From NCBI RefSeq assembly GCF_032062135.1, contig NC_092858.1, positions 121,057,129 to 121,121,128 of the forward strand: a stretch of 64,000 nt of DNA, given 5' to 3'. A program made the translations under genes and the position numbers. The stretch comes from Pyxicephalus adspersus. Its lineage: Eukaryota > Chordata > Amphibia > Anura > Pyxicephalidae. The notes under the pieces are model-generated. The model searched no databases. It had not been told where the DNA came from and saw only the letters and a program-made list of their open reading frames with translations. This document shows positions 11,695 through 22,710 of the stretch, piece after piece (the stretch's first letter is position 1; each line of letters opens with the position of its first letter).

Positions 11695-11900
11695 CCCCCC
11701 CCCCCTTTAAAAACCACCAGCCAATAAAAATACTCATTACAATTTAACTTGTCAATGGGCTTATTTTGTAATCATTATCCACTGACTACTAAAACAAACA
11801 ATATCTATGTTTGGTTCTAATAAAGTGTCACAAATGTCAACAGCAACACTATTGCCCAGATTAGGCTCACTTCTCCCATTGTTGTCTTTATTGTCTTTTA

Positions 11901-12062
11901 GATTGTAAGCTTTTTTGGGCAGAACCCCATTCTATGTGATCCCTATTTAATGTAAAGCACTGCATAATCTGTTGGCGCTTAATAAATGCAGTTTATTAAT
12001 ATTATCATTATTATTATTATTATTATTATTAATAATAATAATAATAATAATAGTAATAATAG
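11901..12062 (+). mobile_element. L2-type LINE 3' tail with TTA/TAA microsatellite
   Basis: GATTGTAAGCTTTTTTGGGC, TTTAATGTAAAGCACTGC and TTGGCGCTTAATAAATGC are in the same order as the 59.15 kb tail. It is followed by about 55 bases of TTA repeats switching to TAA repeats, which form an inverted pair. The microsatellite sits exactly at the LINE 3' terminus. Confidence 0.85.
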
Positions 12063-14176
12063 TGTTAGTTTATTAGTAGCAAATATTTATTGATTAAGTG
12101 CAATTAATCAATTCTGTTTTACAGGATAAATAGGGTTTTCAAGTTTCTATTTAAATTTCAAATTAGGAAATTAAACTTTTGCACACCTGAGCCTTGTAAT
12201 TGAAGCTGTATCTTTATATGCTATGCTCACATATCTGTAATGGTATTTTGTGCCAAAGTGTACAGCATTCTTTGACAACTCCTCACCACTACATCAGTGC
12301 CATCATTTTCTGTATTAGGATTGTTGCTGACATTTTTCCAAACCAGGGGAGGACAGCTGCATAGACTAAATGATTCTAAGTGCTCATAGAGTGAATTATT
12401 TATTTCATGTTATGTCCTCACTCAGAAGTCATCTGTTGTATTTTCATCCTACTGCATAAAACCATGGTGATGCATGGTAAGTGAATTTGTTTTAATGTGT
12501 TCTCACCGTTTAATTATATCCTATTAATGTTTGGTTACAGAAATATCTCATGTATTTGTCTCTCCTTAATATACCACCAAAGCAGGAGAAACATAATGCC
12601 TTGTATTTCACAAAGACTTGGCTGTAGGATCTGGTCTGTTTTATTTTATTTTTTTTTAATTTTATTTAGTATGTGAAAGTATATGACTGCATTATGCTTA
12701 GGCAAGCAGCACCGGGTAACCAAACACCAGATGTTAAAATATGACATACCATCACTAATGAGATTTGGTTAGGCAGCTCAAAAAAATTATAGACAACTAC
12801 AATTTGAACTACCATATGAGCTCACTAATGAGATCTGTGGACACAATGTCTCACATTTTCTGTAATACTGATACACAAGAAGGGATTTTTATATCATCTG
12901 AGGTTTGAAATCAACAAAAAATATGTGGCTACCGAGGCCGAAAAAATCAGTAAGGTATTGGAGTCATGGGTCCTAAGCAAATGAATATTAAAAAACACTG
13001 CTATTATTCTACTACGGATGAGTGGAATTGCTAAATTCTTCCATTATATTTCTGCAGAAATGCATATTTTCATGGAAATCTAGGCAAAACCTCTTCATGC
13101 AGCTTTAATAACAACATTTAAAACACACAAATACTTTAAATTTAATGCTTGGAGGGTACTTAAGTTGTCTGCTGTGCCAGGTTTTTTCAATAAAAAAATG
13201 TACGGGTCTCCCCTAAACCCTGTTATACTCACTTTAGTGATGCATAGAGTATGAGACTGTGGTCAGTGAGCATGGTAAGAATGTGCTTGTTGTAGTAAAT
13301 AAAAATCAAGTTCATTTAAGTCCTCAAAACACATCCACTGTCAATCTTCCAGCCAAGATTCATGATGCCCTGATGTTTCTTGATGTTTACCTAAAATAGA
13401 ATGGCAATTCCTCTGTGTTGCAGTAATTGTCAGAGAATTGTGGTATTTTTCACCAAATTTTCATTCAATGGCACCGGAAACAACTGGTTGTTTAAACTGA
13501 TAGAAATTAAAATAGAAGTCTACAGCATGCCTTTCACAAGAACAACATTAGAAGTTGGAAATTAAATACAAGTATGTAAATATTCCGCATTAGCTGAAAA
13601 ACATATTGTGTACCTACAAAGTAAGCTGTTTACTTCCATAGTACTCACGACCATAGTAATTTCGTGACTAATGGTAAAGGTGCCAGATAAAAATATTTAT
13701 TAGACATTAACACAGCAATTATAAAACCAGACAACTACCCCAGTATTGATTAGATAGCTATATAATACATAGCTAGTATGTAGTGAATAAGCAGTATTCT
13801 GAAAAATCCTGGACACTAAAATCTAGAAAAAAATCCATGATATATAATACATATGTATTTATCTATCCAGGTAATACTGCCGGCATAATCTGTATGTATT
13901 ATATTTTAACAGCTATGTTATGTTATTAAACTGGCTGTTCCATGTGCTTTAAATGCTAAAATGAGAGTTACAGGAAAACCTTCACAGCCACTAAAACCCC
14001 CAAAATCTTAGATGGGCATCCTAAGGATCCAGAGTTTGAATTTACCAATACAACAGGTTTGCAGCAAATCCTGGCAAATTTATCTAGGTGATTTAAATGC
14101 AAATTTAAATTCATTTAAATGATAACCAAAAGGCATAGAAGAACCCATAAAGGAGCTTTTGGATAAGCTAAATCCC
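12063..14176. other. AT-rich spacer, nothing recognised
   Basis: Contains a small foldback near 13842-13915 (ATATAATACATA with its inverse). No gene or transposon end supported. Confidence 0.45.
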
Positions 14177-14731
14177 TCACTGTGATAAGTTAGGGCACAA
14201 ATTAGCTGTAAATATATATCCAAAAAAGTCAGAGATTGTTGAGTTTAGTTCAGGAAAACAGTGGTTGATTGCCTTTAGAACCTTTGGCCTACCCGATAAG
14301 ACAATAGTTTTATAGGTCCTCCGGTACAGAAATTGAATGTTAAGAAAGCCTCTAGAGTATGTGTAAAATGTGTCTGTGGTCTGAGTGAAGTTCAGTAACT
14401 TGCAGAGCTGAAAACCATAAAGAGGGGTAATATAGTCTGAGTTATTATTTTCATAGTTCTTTTTTAAAAAAATGTGATGTATTGACCAGGTAGGTTTTGT
14501 TCCTGGCAGGCAAAGCAGAAGTAATACCACAAAGGCTATCAAATGATCTTGTGGGTTAGAACAAGAATTAGAGGAAATCATTGTTGTATTGAAGGATACA
14601 GAGAAACCTTTTGGCAATATTGGGTCGGATTTTATGTTCAAGGTTTTATAGGTCTGAATGAACATACAGTATCTTGGAGTGCAATGAGTTGAATGTAAAA
14701 GTGAAATGCTTCCTATAAGATAAATTGACAA
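14177..14731 (-). other. Unrecognised 184-codon open frame (longest in window)
   Basis: The longest uninterrupted ATG frame here, beginning MSIYLIGSIS and ending NLCPNLSQ. The predicted protein is rich in I, L, S, T, F, N and Y, with one hydrophobic stretch around residues 65-78 (LIAFVVLLLLCL). It has no catalytic motif, zinc-binding pattern or repeat I can name. There is no convincing upstream promoter or 3' end, and the codon usage follows the AT-rich background. It could be chance, part of an old unannotated repeat, or an exon or UTR piece. No function is assigned. Confidence 0.15.
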
Positions 14732-15473
14732 TCTTCAATAGCACAATGCAGGGTCTGTCCTGCACACCTGTTTGTCTTTTTATTATAAAAAGACATCATT
14801 CTTAAGAGTAATGAGTATGATCAATATAAATATCCACATCCATTCTGAATTAATATAATGAAAACTACAAATTTTTAATAATAAAAATTGGTAAGGGTAA
14901 TTTTCAGCTCTCTCCATTATTGCTTAAGATTAATTTATTTATTTTGTAAAAATAAATAAAAATTCTGCAAAACGCATCAAGATGTGCTAGAAATAGATAT
15001 TGTGGAAACATTTTAAATGATATATATAGTGTAAATTAGGAGCTGACAAATTGATGTTATTTTATTAATACTTGTTCTCTTTTTTTTGGAAATTGTGGTC
15101 AAAGTGAGTTATGGTGGATGCTTTAAACAATCCCATTGTATCAAAATATATTTTTTGTGGAACAAATACAAACTTTCACAGACAGTCTGTTTACTTCTGT
15201 GCCAAAACCAGCTTTCTGTCAAATGTAATTTAAGAAATGGAGCAAGTTATGTAACTTGCACAAAACCTTTCAATGCATATCTATCTAATAGCATCTGACA
15301 TCTGACAAATTTAGAGCGTAAATTCTAATATTCAAGGACCTCATGACAACTATGTCTACCCTAAGAACCTTTTCATCATTATTGCATACCTAAACTCAAA
15401 ATTTTCACACACAACTCTTTAATGTGAAGTAAAAATTATCTTTGTTTTTTTTTGGAAGTGCAAACCCTTTTTA
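14732..15473. other. AT-rich spacer, nothing recognised
   Basis: No feature supported. A run of about 18 A sits at 15473-15489, at the start of the next element. Confidence 0.4.
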
Positions 15474-15850
15474 AAAAAAAAAAAAAAAAGGGTGCAGCAC
15501 CTCCTCCTAATTCTTGATCACCTATGAATGGGAGCCTCCTGGGATACCTACGTCATGCATCCCAGGAGGCTCTTGGGTGCTCCTTCTGCACGTGCCCGAG
15601 CATCCCAGGCATGCGCAGAAGGAGCCCTTTCATCAAAAAGGGAAAAGAACTGCGCAGTGAGACCAGTAAGTTTTTTTCTATCTATATCACCCAATCTCGT
15701 GCCTGGGTCGGGTGACATAGGAACAAGAACCAGGAAGAAGAGGAGAAAATGGCGGTGCCCAGAGTGCCGGCCCGAAGAGACCTCTGAACCGATCGACAGC
15801 CGTGCAGGATTTTTTTGTTTTGGGTGACTTTTAAGTTTAGTTCCTCATAT
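15474..15850. mobile_element. GC-rich element with two hairpins (unclassified repeat)
   Basis: A ~375-bp GC- and CpG-rich block in AT-rich surroundings. Hairpin 1: GAGCCTCCTGGGAT at 15532-15545 with its exact inverse at 15559-15572. Hairpin 2: an 18-base arm beginning GCTCCTTCTGC at 15579-15596 pairs with 15608-15625 with two mismatches. The left edge has CCCTTTTT-A run-AAAAAGGG symmetry. Short frames cross it but none looks coding. Compact size, GC content and hairpins suit a non-autonomous DNA element. I did not find confident termini or a target duplication. Confidence 0.55.
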
Positions 15851-16080
15851 AAAAAATACACAGATAAAGATGTTGTAGTGCACACTTTACAGGTTTTGTC
15901 CACTAGGTAAAGTTTGGTACAACATTAAAATGTTGGATGGAGACACCATACAATCTTGAAGGAACAGAAATCTTCACTGGCAATTTTACAAAAGCTTTTC
16001 CTTATTCACATCAGATTAAAGACCTAGCATAAATGTCACTGTAGACTAGGTCTATTTTAATTTCAACTAAATATTTCTTA
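15851..16080. other. Spacer
   Basis: No feature supported. It may include unreadable upstream LINE sequence. Confidence 0.35.
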
Positions 16081-16870
16081 ATAGGCATTTATTCAGAACA
16101 GAGGCCAGTCGCTGGAGGTGTACCACAAGGCTCTGCACTAGGTCCAGTTCTTTTAAATCTGATATATTGATGGAATTAGAGTTATGTCTCCAATGAAACA
16201 AATGTGTTCAATAGGGTTTATATTCTTAAAGGTGTTTTCATATAGGTCAAAGCAGTGGAAACTGTAGTTCAATGTATCTAAATGCAAAATAAAGTACTTT
16301 GGAAAAGTAATCGTCTGACAAAATAAATATTTCGAGTACAGTGTTGGCACGAACTACAGTGAAAAATATTTTGTGGTGTTTATTTCAGATATCAAAATAA
16401 GCAACCAGTGTAGCCTAGTATTGGGAAAAGTGAATATAATACTGGGGAGCATTACTAAAGGGGATCGCCAACAGGTGGAGGCCTTGATTCCCCTACACAG
16501 ATACTTACTTAGAAGGTATTTATAAGTCTTTGTCCAGCTCTGTCAACCTTATAAGCAAGAAGGGGATACAACATATCAGTAGAGACTACCAAATCCTAAT
16601 ATATACAATCCTAAAAAAAGAAGGGAAATGGAGAGCATGAATAAAACCTTTAAATGCCTCAAGAGTGTAAATGAAGTTTAGAAGGCAGTATGTTCAATAA
16701 TAATCTAAGGTCACAATATGATGTCAAACCAGCAGGATAATAGCCTTATAAAATCTAATATATAAAAGTATTCCTACTAAATTGATGCTTGGAGCAGGCT
16801 TCCAGCAGAGGTAGTCAGTGAAAAGTAAGTGAATTTAAGCATGCTTGAAAACATAGATCTATACACAAAA
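16081..16870 (+). pseudogene. CR1-type LINE reverse transcriptase remnant
   Basis: Conceptual translation shows GGVPQGSALGPVLLNL (16114-16161), the highly conserved segment just before the catalytic block of non-LTR reverse transcriptases. Further along come FNVSKCKI (near 16275), a stretch SDIKISNQCSLVLG continuing to ILGSITKG (about 16385-16464), LIPLHRYLLRRYL (near 16490) and WSRLPAEVVSE (16791-16823). These follow the order of the reverse-transcriptase thumb and C-terminal region of CR1-group elements. The FADD-type catalytic box expected near 16170-16200 cannot be read, pointing to a deletion there. Several frame changes and stops make it inert. Known role of the intact protein: target-primed reverse transcription in the nucleus. 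Confidence 0.8.
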
Positions 16871-18249
16871 AGTTTAGAAAATCAGTTAAGTTTCTATAAA
16901 GAAGCACTTTTGTCCATAAAGGTGTGCTAGTGAAACATCTAATAAAGATGTAAAATATTCCTATTTATTGGAAGGATGATGGTTCTAAATTTGAATGTAC
17001 TTCCAAAAAAAGTTTAAATTTTGCAAACAATTTGAGCCTAGTCGTCAAAGTACCTTTGAGGAAGATGGGGAAAAAAAAACACAGATGAAAAAAAATCTCT
17101 AAAAGAGTTAGGGGTTTTATTGTATATAAATATAAGACATGTGGCTTTATGAAAATAGTACAACATAAATCCACAAAAGATTAAACTGCAATAATTTATA
17201 TTTCAAGGACAGATCCCCAATGTCATTAAATTATTTGCTAATGGCAAATAATTCAACAGACCAGCTATTTTCACCCAGGGATTTGTGGAACCTTAGGACA
17301 TCTCCAGAAGTTCCCATAGGATCCTTGAGCTGTGGCTGATTGACCTCCAGTAATAATATCTGCATAGTTTGGGGGCCAAAAACACTTTGGTAGTGCCAAC
17401 AGTAGAAAATCAAAAATACCTTTTTAACTGTCTGTAAATGTGCCATTCAGCTAATGTATGGCAACAAATGCAGACAACAATTTTAGTATTGGTTCCCCCA
17501 ACACCTCAAACATATTTTAGAAGTTCCACATGGGTAAAAAGGATTAAAAATGCTGCAATGGAACCTAATAAAACCTCAAATGACCCAAAAAAGCCATCTC
17601 ATACCACTGTAGGATATTGGACATTATTGCTAGGAGAAAGTGTTTACGGTCCCACTCCATTAACAAAATCATTCTTCCAAACAATACACAGAATAGCATG
17701 GTGGTCCAATTCACAAGTAAAACATGTTCTGACCCAACAAACACACTCAGATGATTATTTATGTACACTGACTGTATTTGATAATATTTGTGTAGAAAAG
17801 AGACAAGCTAGAAATTTCATTACTTGCTACACTCCCTACTAGGAAAAATTAACTAAAATTAGTCCTAATTTTTTGATTAAGTAGTAGAAAGAACTACTGA
17901 CTCCTAAAAAGTAGCCACAAAGAAGAAACACTTGACATTTTACACAACATTTATAGACAAGCGCCCCATGTATTTTGGCTTTGCCAGTCACATTTAGATT
18001 TTCTAGTGCCCATGTTTTAGGCATGCCTAAAAATTCAACTGTTCCAGAAGGAAATGCACGTTGACAGGTTGAGTAATTGAATTCAAACCTCATGTGTATC
18101 TCTTGCATGCACCTCCTGATTGGCTGAAATATTTCAAGAATTTCTGGCTAAACAACAACCTAATATTACCAGATGTATTTGTAGTATGTCTAGAGATGAC
18201 ACTAAAAGAGCGGATATTAGAAAAAAGAAATCCAGGAAATGAAAGCAAT
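16871..18249. other. AT-rich spacer with unrecognised frames
   Basis: Holds a 134-codon plus-strand frame at 17438-17842 (starts MCHSANVWQQ) with no domain I recognise and no supporting signals. Treated as chance. No transposon ends were found. Confidence 0.4.
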
Positions 18250-18660
18250 ACTGTAAGACCCCAGTTCAGCAATAGTACTCACCAGGCACCAGTTCCGCAA
18301 TCTTAACGCCGCACTCTTCTGGCAAAGGACCAGGAGCCCAAAGGTAAAGCAGTACCAAGATTCCAACAGAGACAAGTCCAGAATGCAGAGCAAGAGGTCA
18401 CACATAATCCATCTACCAGATGAAATACACAAGAGCAAAACACAAGCAGAGTCGGGGTCACAAGCAAAAGGTCGGTCCAGGCGGCAAAAACTCACAGGGT
18501 CAGAAACAGGCAAGGTTGGCAACAGTAAATCAGACAAGAAACTCTCCAGCACAGGTTAGCCCAGCTAAACACTACAACAGGCATGCATCACTGGGTGCAG
18601 AGAGGCTATAAAGCTCCAGAAGCCAATGGCGGCACTGGAGCACTAAACGGCCCCGGAAAT
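18250..18660. repeat. GC-elevated repeat-like block, unclassified
   Basis: Composition shifts to about half G+C, with recurrent short words (CAGAATGCAGAGCAAGAGGTC, GGTCGGTCCAGGCGGC, CAGAAACAGGCAAGGTTGGC). On the opposite strand it reads as a Pro/Leu/Ser/Cys-rich 111-codon frame (18217-18552). Its CTTGCCTGTTTCTGACCCTG words resemble the blocks at 48.8-49.2 and 54.8-55.2 kb. I suspect a dispersed repeat family, possibly LTR-derived, without firm proof. Confidence 0.4.
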
Positions 18661-18973
18661 ACCCTTTAGCTGTGCACAGCCTCAGAGTGTGTGCTGGGGA
18701 TGCCAAGAAATTACATTTCAGACTGCATGGCTAAAGGAGAGCAGAAGATGCTGCTATTTCCCTGCTGCTGCAAGTGTCACTGCTGGACAAAATAACGGGA
18801 AGGGATTATGCAGTGCTGCACAGCACAGGATTGCTGGCCCATAAGCATTTCCAAACAAATACATGTGAAAATAGTAGAAACTCAAATCAACTTTAATAAG
18901 ATCTAGTCAACTGGATGACATTTAAAATTCCCTTACTTACTAATACATATTGCCAGTATAGTAGATATCATAG

Positions 18974-19062
18974 TTTATATAGTAGGGATCATCCAACCCG
19001 AGCATTTGGGCAATGACAGCTGTCACTTTTTGGTGGTCAGATTGCCTGATCCCTACTATACC
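18974..19062. repeat. Short foldback sequence
   Basis: TATAGTAGGGATCA near the left edge and its exact inverse TGATCCCTACTATA near 19047-19060 bracket about 60 bases that also contain GGCAAT/ATTGCC symmetry. May be a small MITE; no target duplication identified. Confidence 0.65.
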
Positions 19063-20474
19063 TGTCAAGTTACAATTCATGCTGCAATTGAATCAGAACT
19101 ATCTGACCACCACCAATCTTAACATTCATGTAGTGACAACTAATTTAGATTTGCTTGAAATGGAGACTAATTAGAGTTTTTAAAGTCTTATACCTCATCT
19201 TACTGTTTCAGTAAGAAAGGAAACCCCAATATCTTAAATCTACTCTAAACCAGTGTTATTCTAAAAGTTAATTCACATTTATGCAATGTGACAGCTTGCG
19301 TCAGCACTGAGTGTCCTTCCTGACTGTCCATAATCAAATATTCTAGCATAGCACTAAGTAATAGTTATTTAGATATTGGTGAACACATACATTAGTGTAA
19401 AAGACACCACTTGTCATATATTATTATTAAGTTTAGCATAGAACACTAGTACACAAGCTTTAAGACAAACAGAATACATACATTACATAAAAAAGCACAC
19501 ATTTTCTTTATCATACTGTGACCATATTGCTTGAAATTGCATGTTGTGATTGCATAGGTATTTCTTCATACTGTTCTGAGGCTAATTACTTTCACCTTTC
19601 TGCTCATGGAGGTCTGCCTATGTCTGTTTGTAAATACAGCATATAATGCACAATGAATGCCAACAATAACAATACAATACAATAACAGCACAGCAGGTAG
19701 AACAGCAAAATAAAATGTAGTACCCTATTAACAAGAAATACACTTTTACATCTTTTTACATGTTTTTTTTTTTTTTTTTTGTACATTTGGCTTTTTGCAT
19801 GAGACTGTTTGAACTTTTTGGACACACTGCTGTTGAGAGAGTCTACCAGTTGAAGACACAATTTGAAAAAATCATTGTCACCAGCACGCATTCTTATCTC
19901 AAACCTAATGTAAGTTTTTGGGATTAAACGGGAAGGCCAATTGTGAGCCAGAACTTCTTGGCCATGCCAGAACTATAATAGAGTCTTGTGGCTTGATGGG
20001 CACAAAGTCTTACAGTCATACACTGAAAAAGCCTACTCATAAGAGTATTGTTTCTTGGGATTTCTAGTTCTGTGTGCGTATTTCTCTTGAGGTTACCTTT
20101 ATTAGGTTTTCAAGCACCAGTCATGGCACCTGCCGGTCACCAACAATGTATCTACAATGTATTATATATAGTGTCCACCCACAAGGGCTAGGTTTGATGA
20201 TGTTAAGACAAAACTATATCCCTTAATGATCTCTTTTCCACCAAGTGGTCTTCATCTCATGACAGTATTTTTCTCATCCTACCCAGTTCTGTGATTTAGG
20301 AGCATGTCCTCACTATAAATTGTTTTAAACAGAGTACGAAGTAGGATATTATTCATGTTTCAGGTACAAAATACTGTTCAATGCCCTGCAACATTTTCAG
20401 AGCTAAAACCTCACCTTCAATTGGTCCCTTTGGAACTTTGACATATATAGCTTCGATCTACCTCTGACTATGTA
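19063..20474. other. AT-rich spacer, nothing recognised
   Basis: Includes a run of about 19 T near 19768. A 95-codon minus-strand frame across it (19604-19891) contains a lysine run from the T tract and is not a gene. Confidence 0.45.
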
Positions 20475-20482
20475 CTAGGAGT

Positions 20483-20609
20483 AGTGTTGAGTGAACCCGA
20501 ACTGTACCAAACTTTATGATTTTGGGTACCCGGACCCGAAACCAAACTTTGAGCCGAAGTTTGCCCGAACCCGGCAAACCCGAACTTTCAGGTGTTCGCT
20601 CATCCCCAA
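20483..20609. mobile_element. Short hAT-like MITE with perfect 8-bp duplication
   Basis: A 127-bp element starting AGTGTTGAGTGAACCCGAAC and ending TTCGCTCATCCCCAA, flanked by identical CTAGGAGT at 20475-20482 and 20610-20617. Internal CCCGAACTG..., AGTTTGCCCGAACCC and CCCGAACTTTC words form a multi-branched foldback. The 8-bp duplication and size suit a hAT-type non-autonomous element. No coding capacity. The end word GATGAGCGA is shared with the larger element at 57041. Confidence 0.88.
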
Positions 20610-20617
20610 CTAGGAGT

Positions 20618-21768
20618 CATTCTGGACCTCTGCAGAGTTACCATATGCGTTATTGCCAGGCAGTGGGTGCTTTCTAAAACACAGAATATATAACTTTGAA
20701 CACATTTATGTTCTAGTACCTCTGGCCTGTTTTCAGCTGATTTTAATATAAAACTTAAAAGCTTACAAATAAATGCTTTTGGTTGTAAGTATCCCCAATG
20801 TTATGTGATCATGTTAGAGCATTATGATTGTCTCAGTCTTTGTCACCTTCATTTGTGAAGGATACGTGAGTATGCATGTAAATGTGGAGCAAAATCTAAA
20901 TAAAGATACATTTTCTTCAGCAGATATCACATGGATAATATTGTTGGTATTTCTGATGTAATGATAGCAAAATACTTTAATAATAAAATTAAAGATAAGG
21001 AATGTATTAGAAGTATAGTGAACCTAATTATTTTTAAAGTTACAGTATTCAGACACAATTATTAGAATTCTTCATTATGAAGTATTGTAATCCTAAAAAG
21101 ATGAAAGTCAAAATATTTAAATAAATAAATTACAATTTATTCAAAACAAAATGGTATAGGGCTTTTAGTAAATCATTTTAAAAGATTAGTGAGCTGATAT
21201 TCATTTTGTCACACAACCATGTGGACATTTTCTCTTGATCATCTATATATTTAACATCTTCATGAATCCAATACTCTGCAAAATCAACAAAATAATTGAA
21301 ATAGAATAATGTCGTTTCTGCATGCACGTTTTGCTTTGCACAAGTGAAAAAATCTGCTGGTGTTTTTAAAGGTGTCAGTCTAAAACGACTTTAGAGTGGA
21401 GTATGATTAGTATATGATAAAGAGCGTAACTCTGAGTGGAAAACTATACATTTAAAGACCATTTAAAGAAGAAAGGCATTTCTTTGTTTGTTTAGCATGA
21501 CCTTTGCTGTGAAATACTTAAAAATCTAGTTATCATTCCACAGCAATTCTCCAATAAGTGATGAGCACAGCACAGTGTGGGGGAGGATGCTTTTTTCCCA
21601 AACATACCTCTTGTGCAGACAAGGGGAGAGGTACAATATTTTCTAAAGAATGTAGGCTACATGGGAGGCATGCCAGGATGATAAATGTGGTGTTACTATA
21701 TCTAGAATAGGAAATGATATTAGTTTTTTAAAAGTGCAAGGTATTCTCTAGAAAGTGGTATCCATTAA
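20618..21768. other. AT-rich spacer, nothing recognised
   Basis: No feature supported. Confidence 0.45.
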
Positions 21769-21835
21769 CTATTATTATTATCACACAGTATTTATATAGC
21801 GCCATCATATTATGCAGCGCTGTACAAAGTCCAAA
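21769..21835 (-). mobile_element. L2-type LINE 3' tail, short, reverse
   Basis: TATTATTATTA, then AGTATTTATATAGCGCCATC and TATGCAGCGCTGTACAAAGT, the inverse of the GTACAGCGCTGCGTAATATG / GGCGCTATATAAAT tail. Strongly 5' truncated. Confidence 0.8.
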
Positions 21836-22418
21836 GTCATGTCATGTCCTTCTCAGGTCTTTGAGACCCTTGCTTTATGAATCTGGGAGAAATGCAATGC
21901 CTGTTGTCTAAGAAGTCTGCTAGGATAATTCTGTTCTGCAATGTGTCATTATAATGACAGTACTGATAAATTTGCATTAAACATAAAAGGCATAACTTCA
22001 AAATGCCTTTACACCCAGGGCTGGATTAAAATTAAATATAGACATTATAAGGTCTATTTTGGAAATGTTTTCACCTAAGGTTACCCCAACTTTTAGCCAA
22101 AATAAACACATTCCCATCAGATACAATTGGAAAAAAGTATGAATCATAGGTAAAAGTAGACTTACACAATTTCTAATAAAATCTCTTTAACTGATCATTT
22201 CTGTTCTTTAAATGATTAGTCAGTTAATTTAGTACTGCCTCAAATGCTTTTGCCATAAATAAAAAATATATAGTTTGGCATTGCTTATCTGGGAATGTTA
22301 GTTGACTATAAGTAATCTTTTTTCTGGCCTAAAACAATTATGTAAATTGAGAGTTCTTTCATTTGTTGTCAGTAGCAGAATTCTTGTTCCATGTCAGTGA
22401 CTCATAAAGTACTCAAGC
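21836..22418. other. AT-rich spacer, nothing recognised
   Basis: No feature supported. Confidence 0.4.
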
Positions 22419-22426
22419 CATTAGAT

Positions 22427-22702
22427 CAGTGTTTCTTGACTTCTTTATCATGTAAGAACCCCTTGAAATAGCTTTCAGGTCTTCAGGGAACCCCTACTAT
22501 AATTACTTTATCCACAGCTCATAGTACATTAGTGCAGTGGTCAGTAAGAAGAGGGCCTCTCACATTGGGCAATGGGACAAATGTCACCCTTACAGATAGC
22601 CCAAAGGATCATTGGTGTGGTAACCAACCTGAGAGGTGCAAAGTGTTCATGGCTCAATGAACCCCTACCAACCTCTGGAAGGACCCTGATAGAAAGTCAC
22701 TG
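22427..22702. mobile_element. hAT-like non-autonomous element (copy 1)
   Basis: A 276-bp element beginning CAGTGTTTCTTGACTT and ending AAGTCACTG. CATTAGAT at 22419-22426 and CACTAGAT at 22703-22710 (7 of 8 identical) look like an 8-bp target duplication. The left part (CCCCTTGAAATAGCTTTCAG, GGAACCCCTACTATAATTA) and the right part (AACCCCTACCAACCTCTGGA) recur in the copy at 28885-29606, which supports treating both as one family. Confidence 0.85.
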
Positions 22703-22710
22703 CACTAGAT

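Noticed and set aside
12000..12055. TTA/TAA array as a CRISPR or functional repeat array
   Set aside because: A trinucleotide microsatellite at a LINE 3' terminus in a vertebrate genome; no spacers.
17438..17842. 134-codon plus-strand frame as a gene
   Set aside because: No domain recognised, background-like composition, overlapping frames on the other strand; probably chance.
18217..18552. 111-codon Leu/Cys-rich minus-strand frame as a membrane protein
   Set aside because: Matches a GC-elevated repeat-like block seen elsewhere in the window; hydrophobicity follows from CTG/CTT-rich words.
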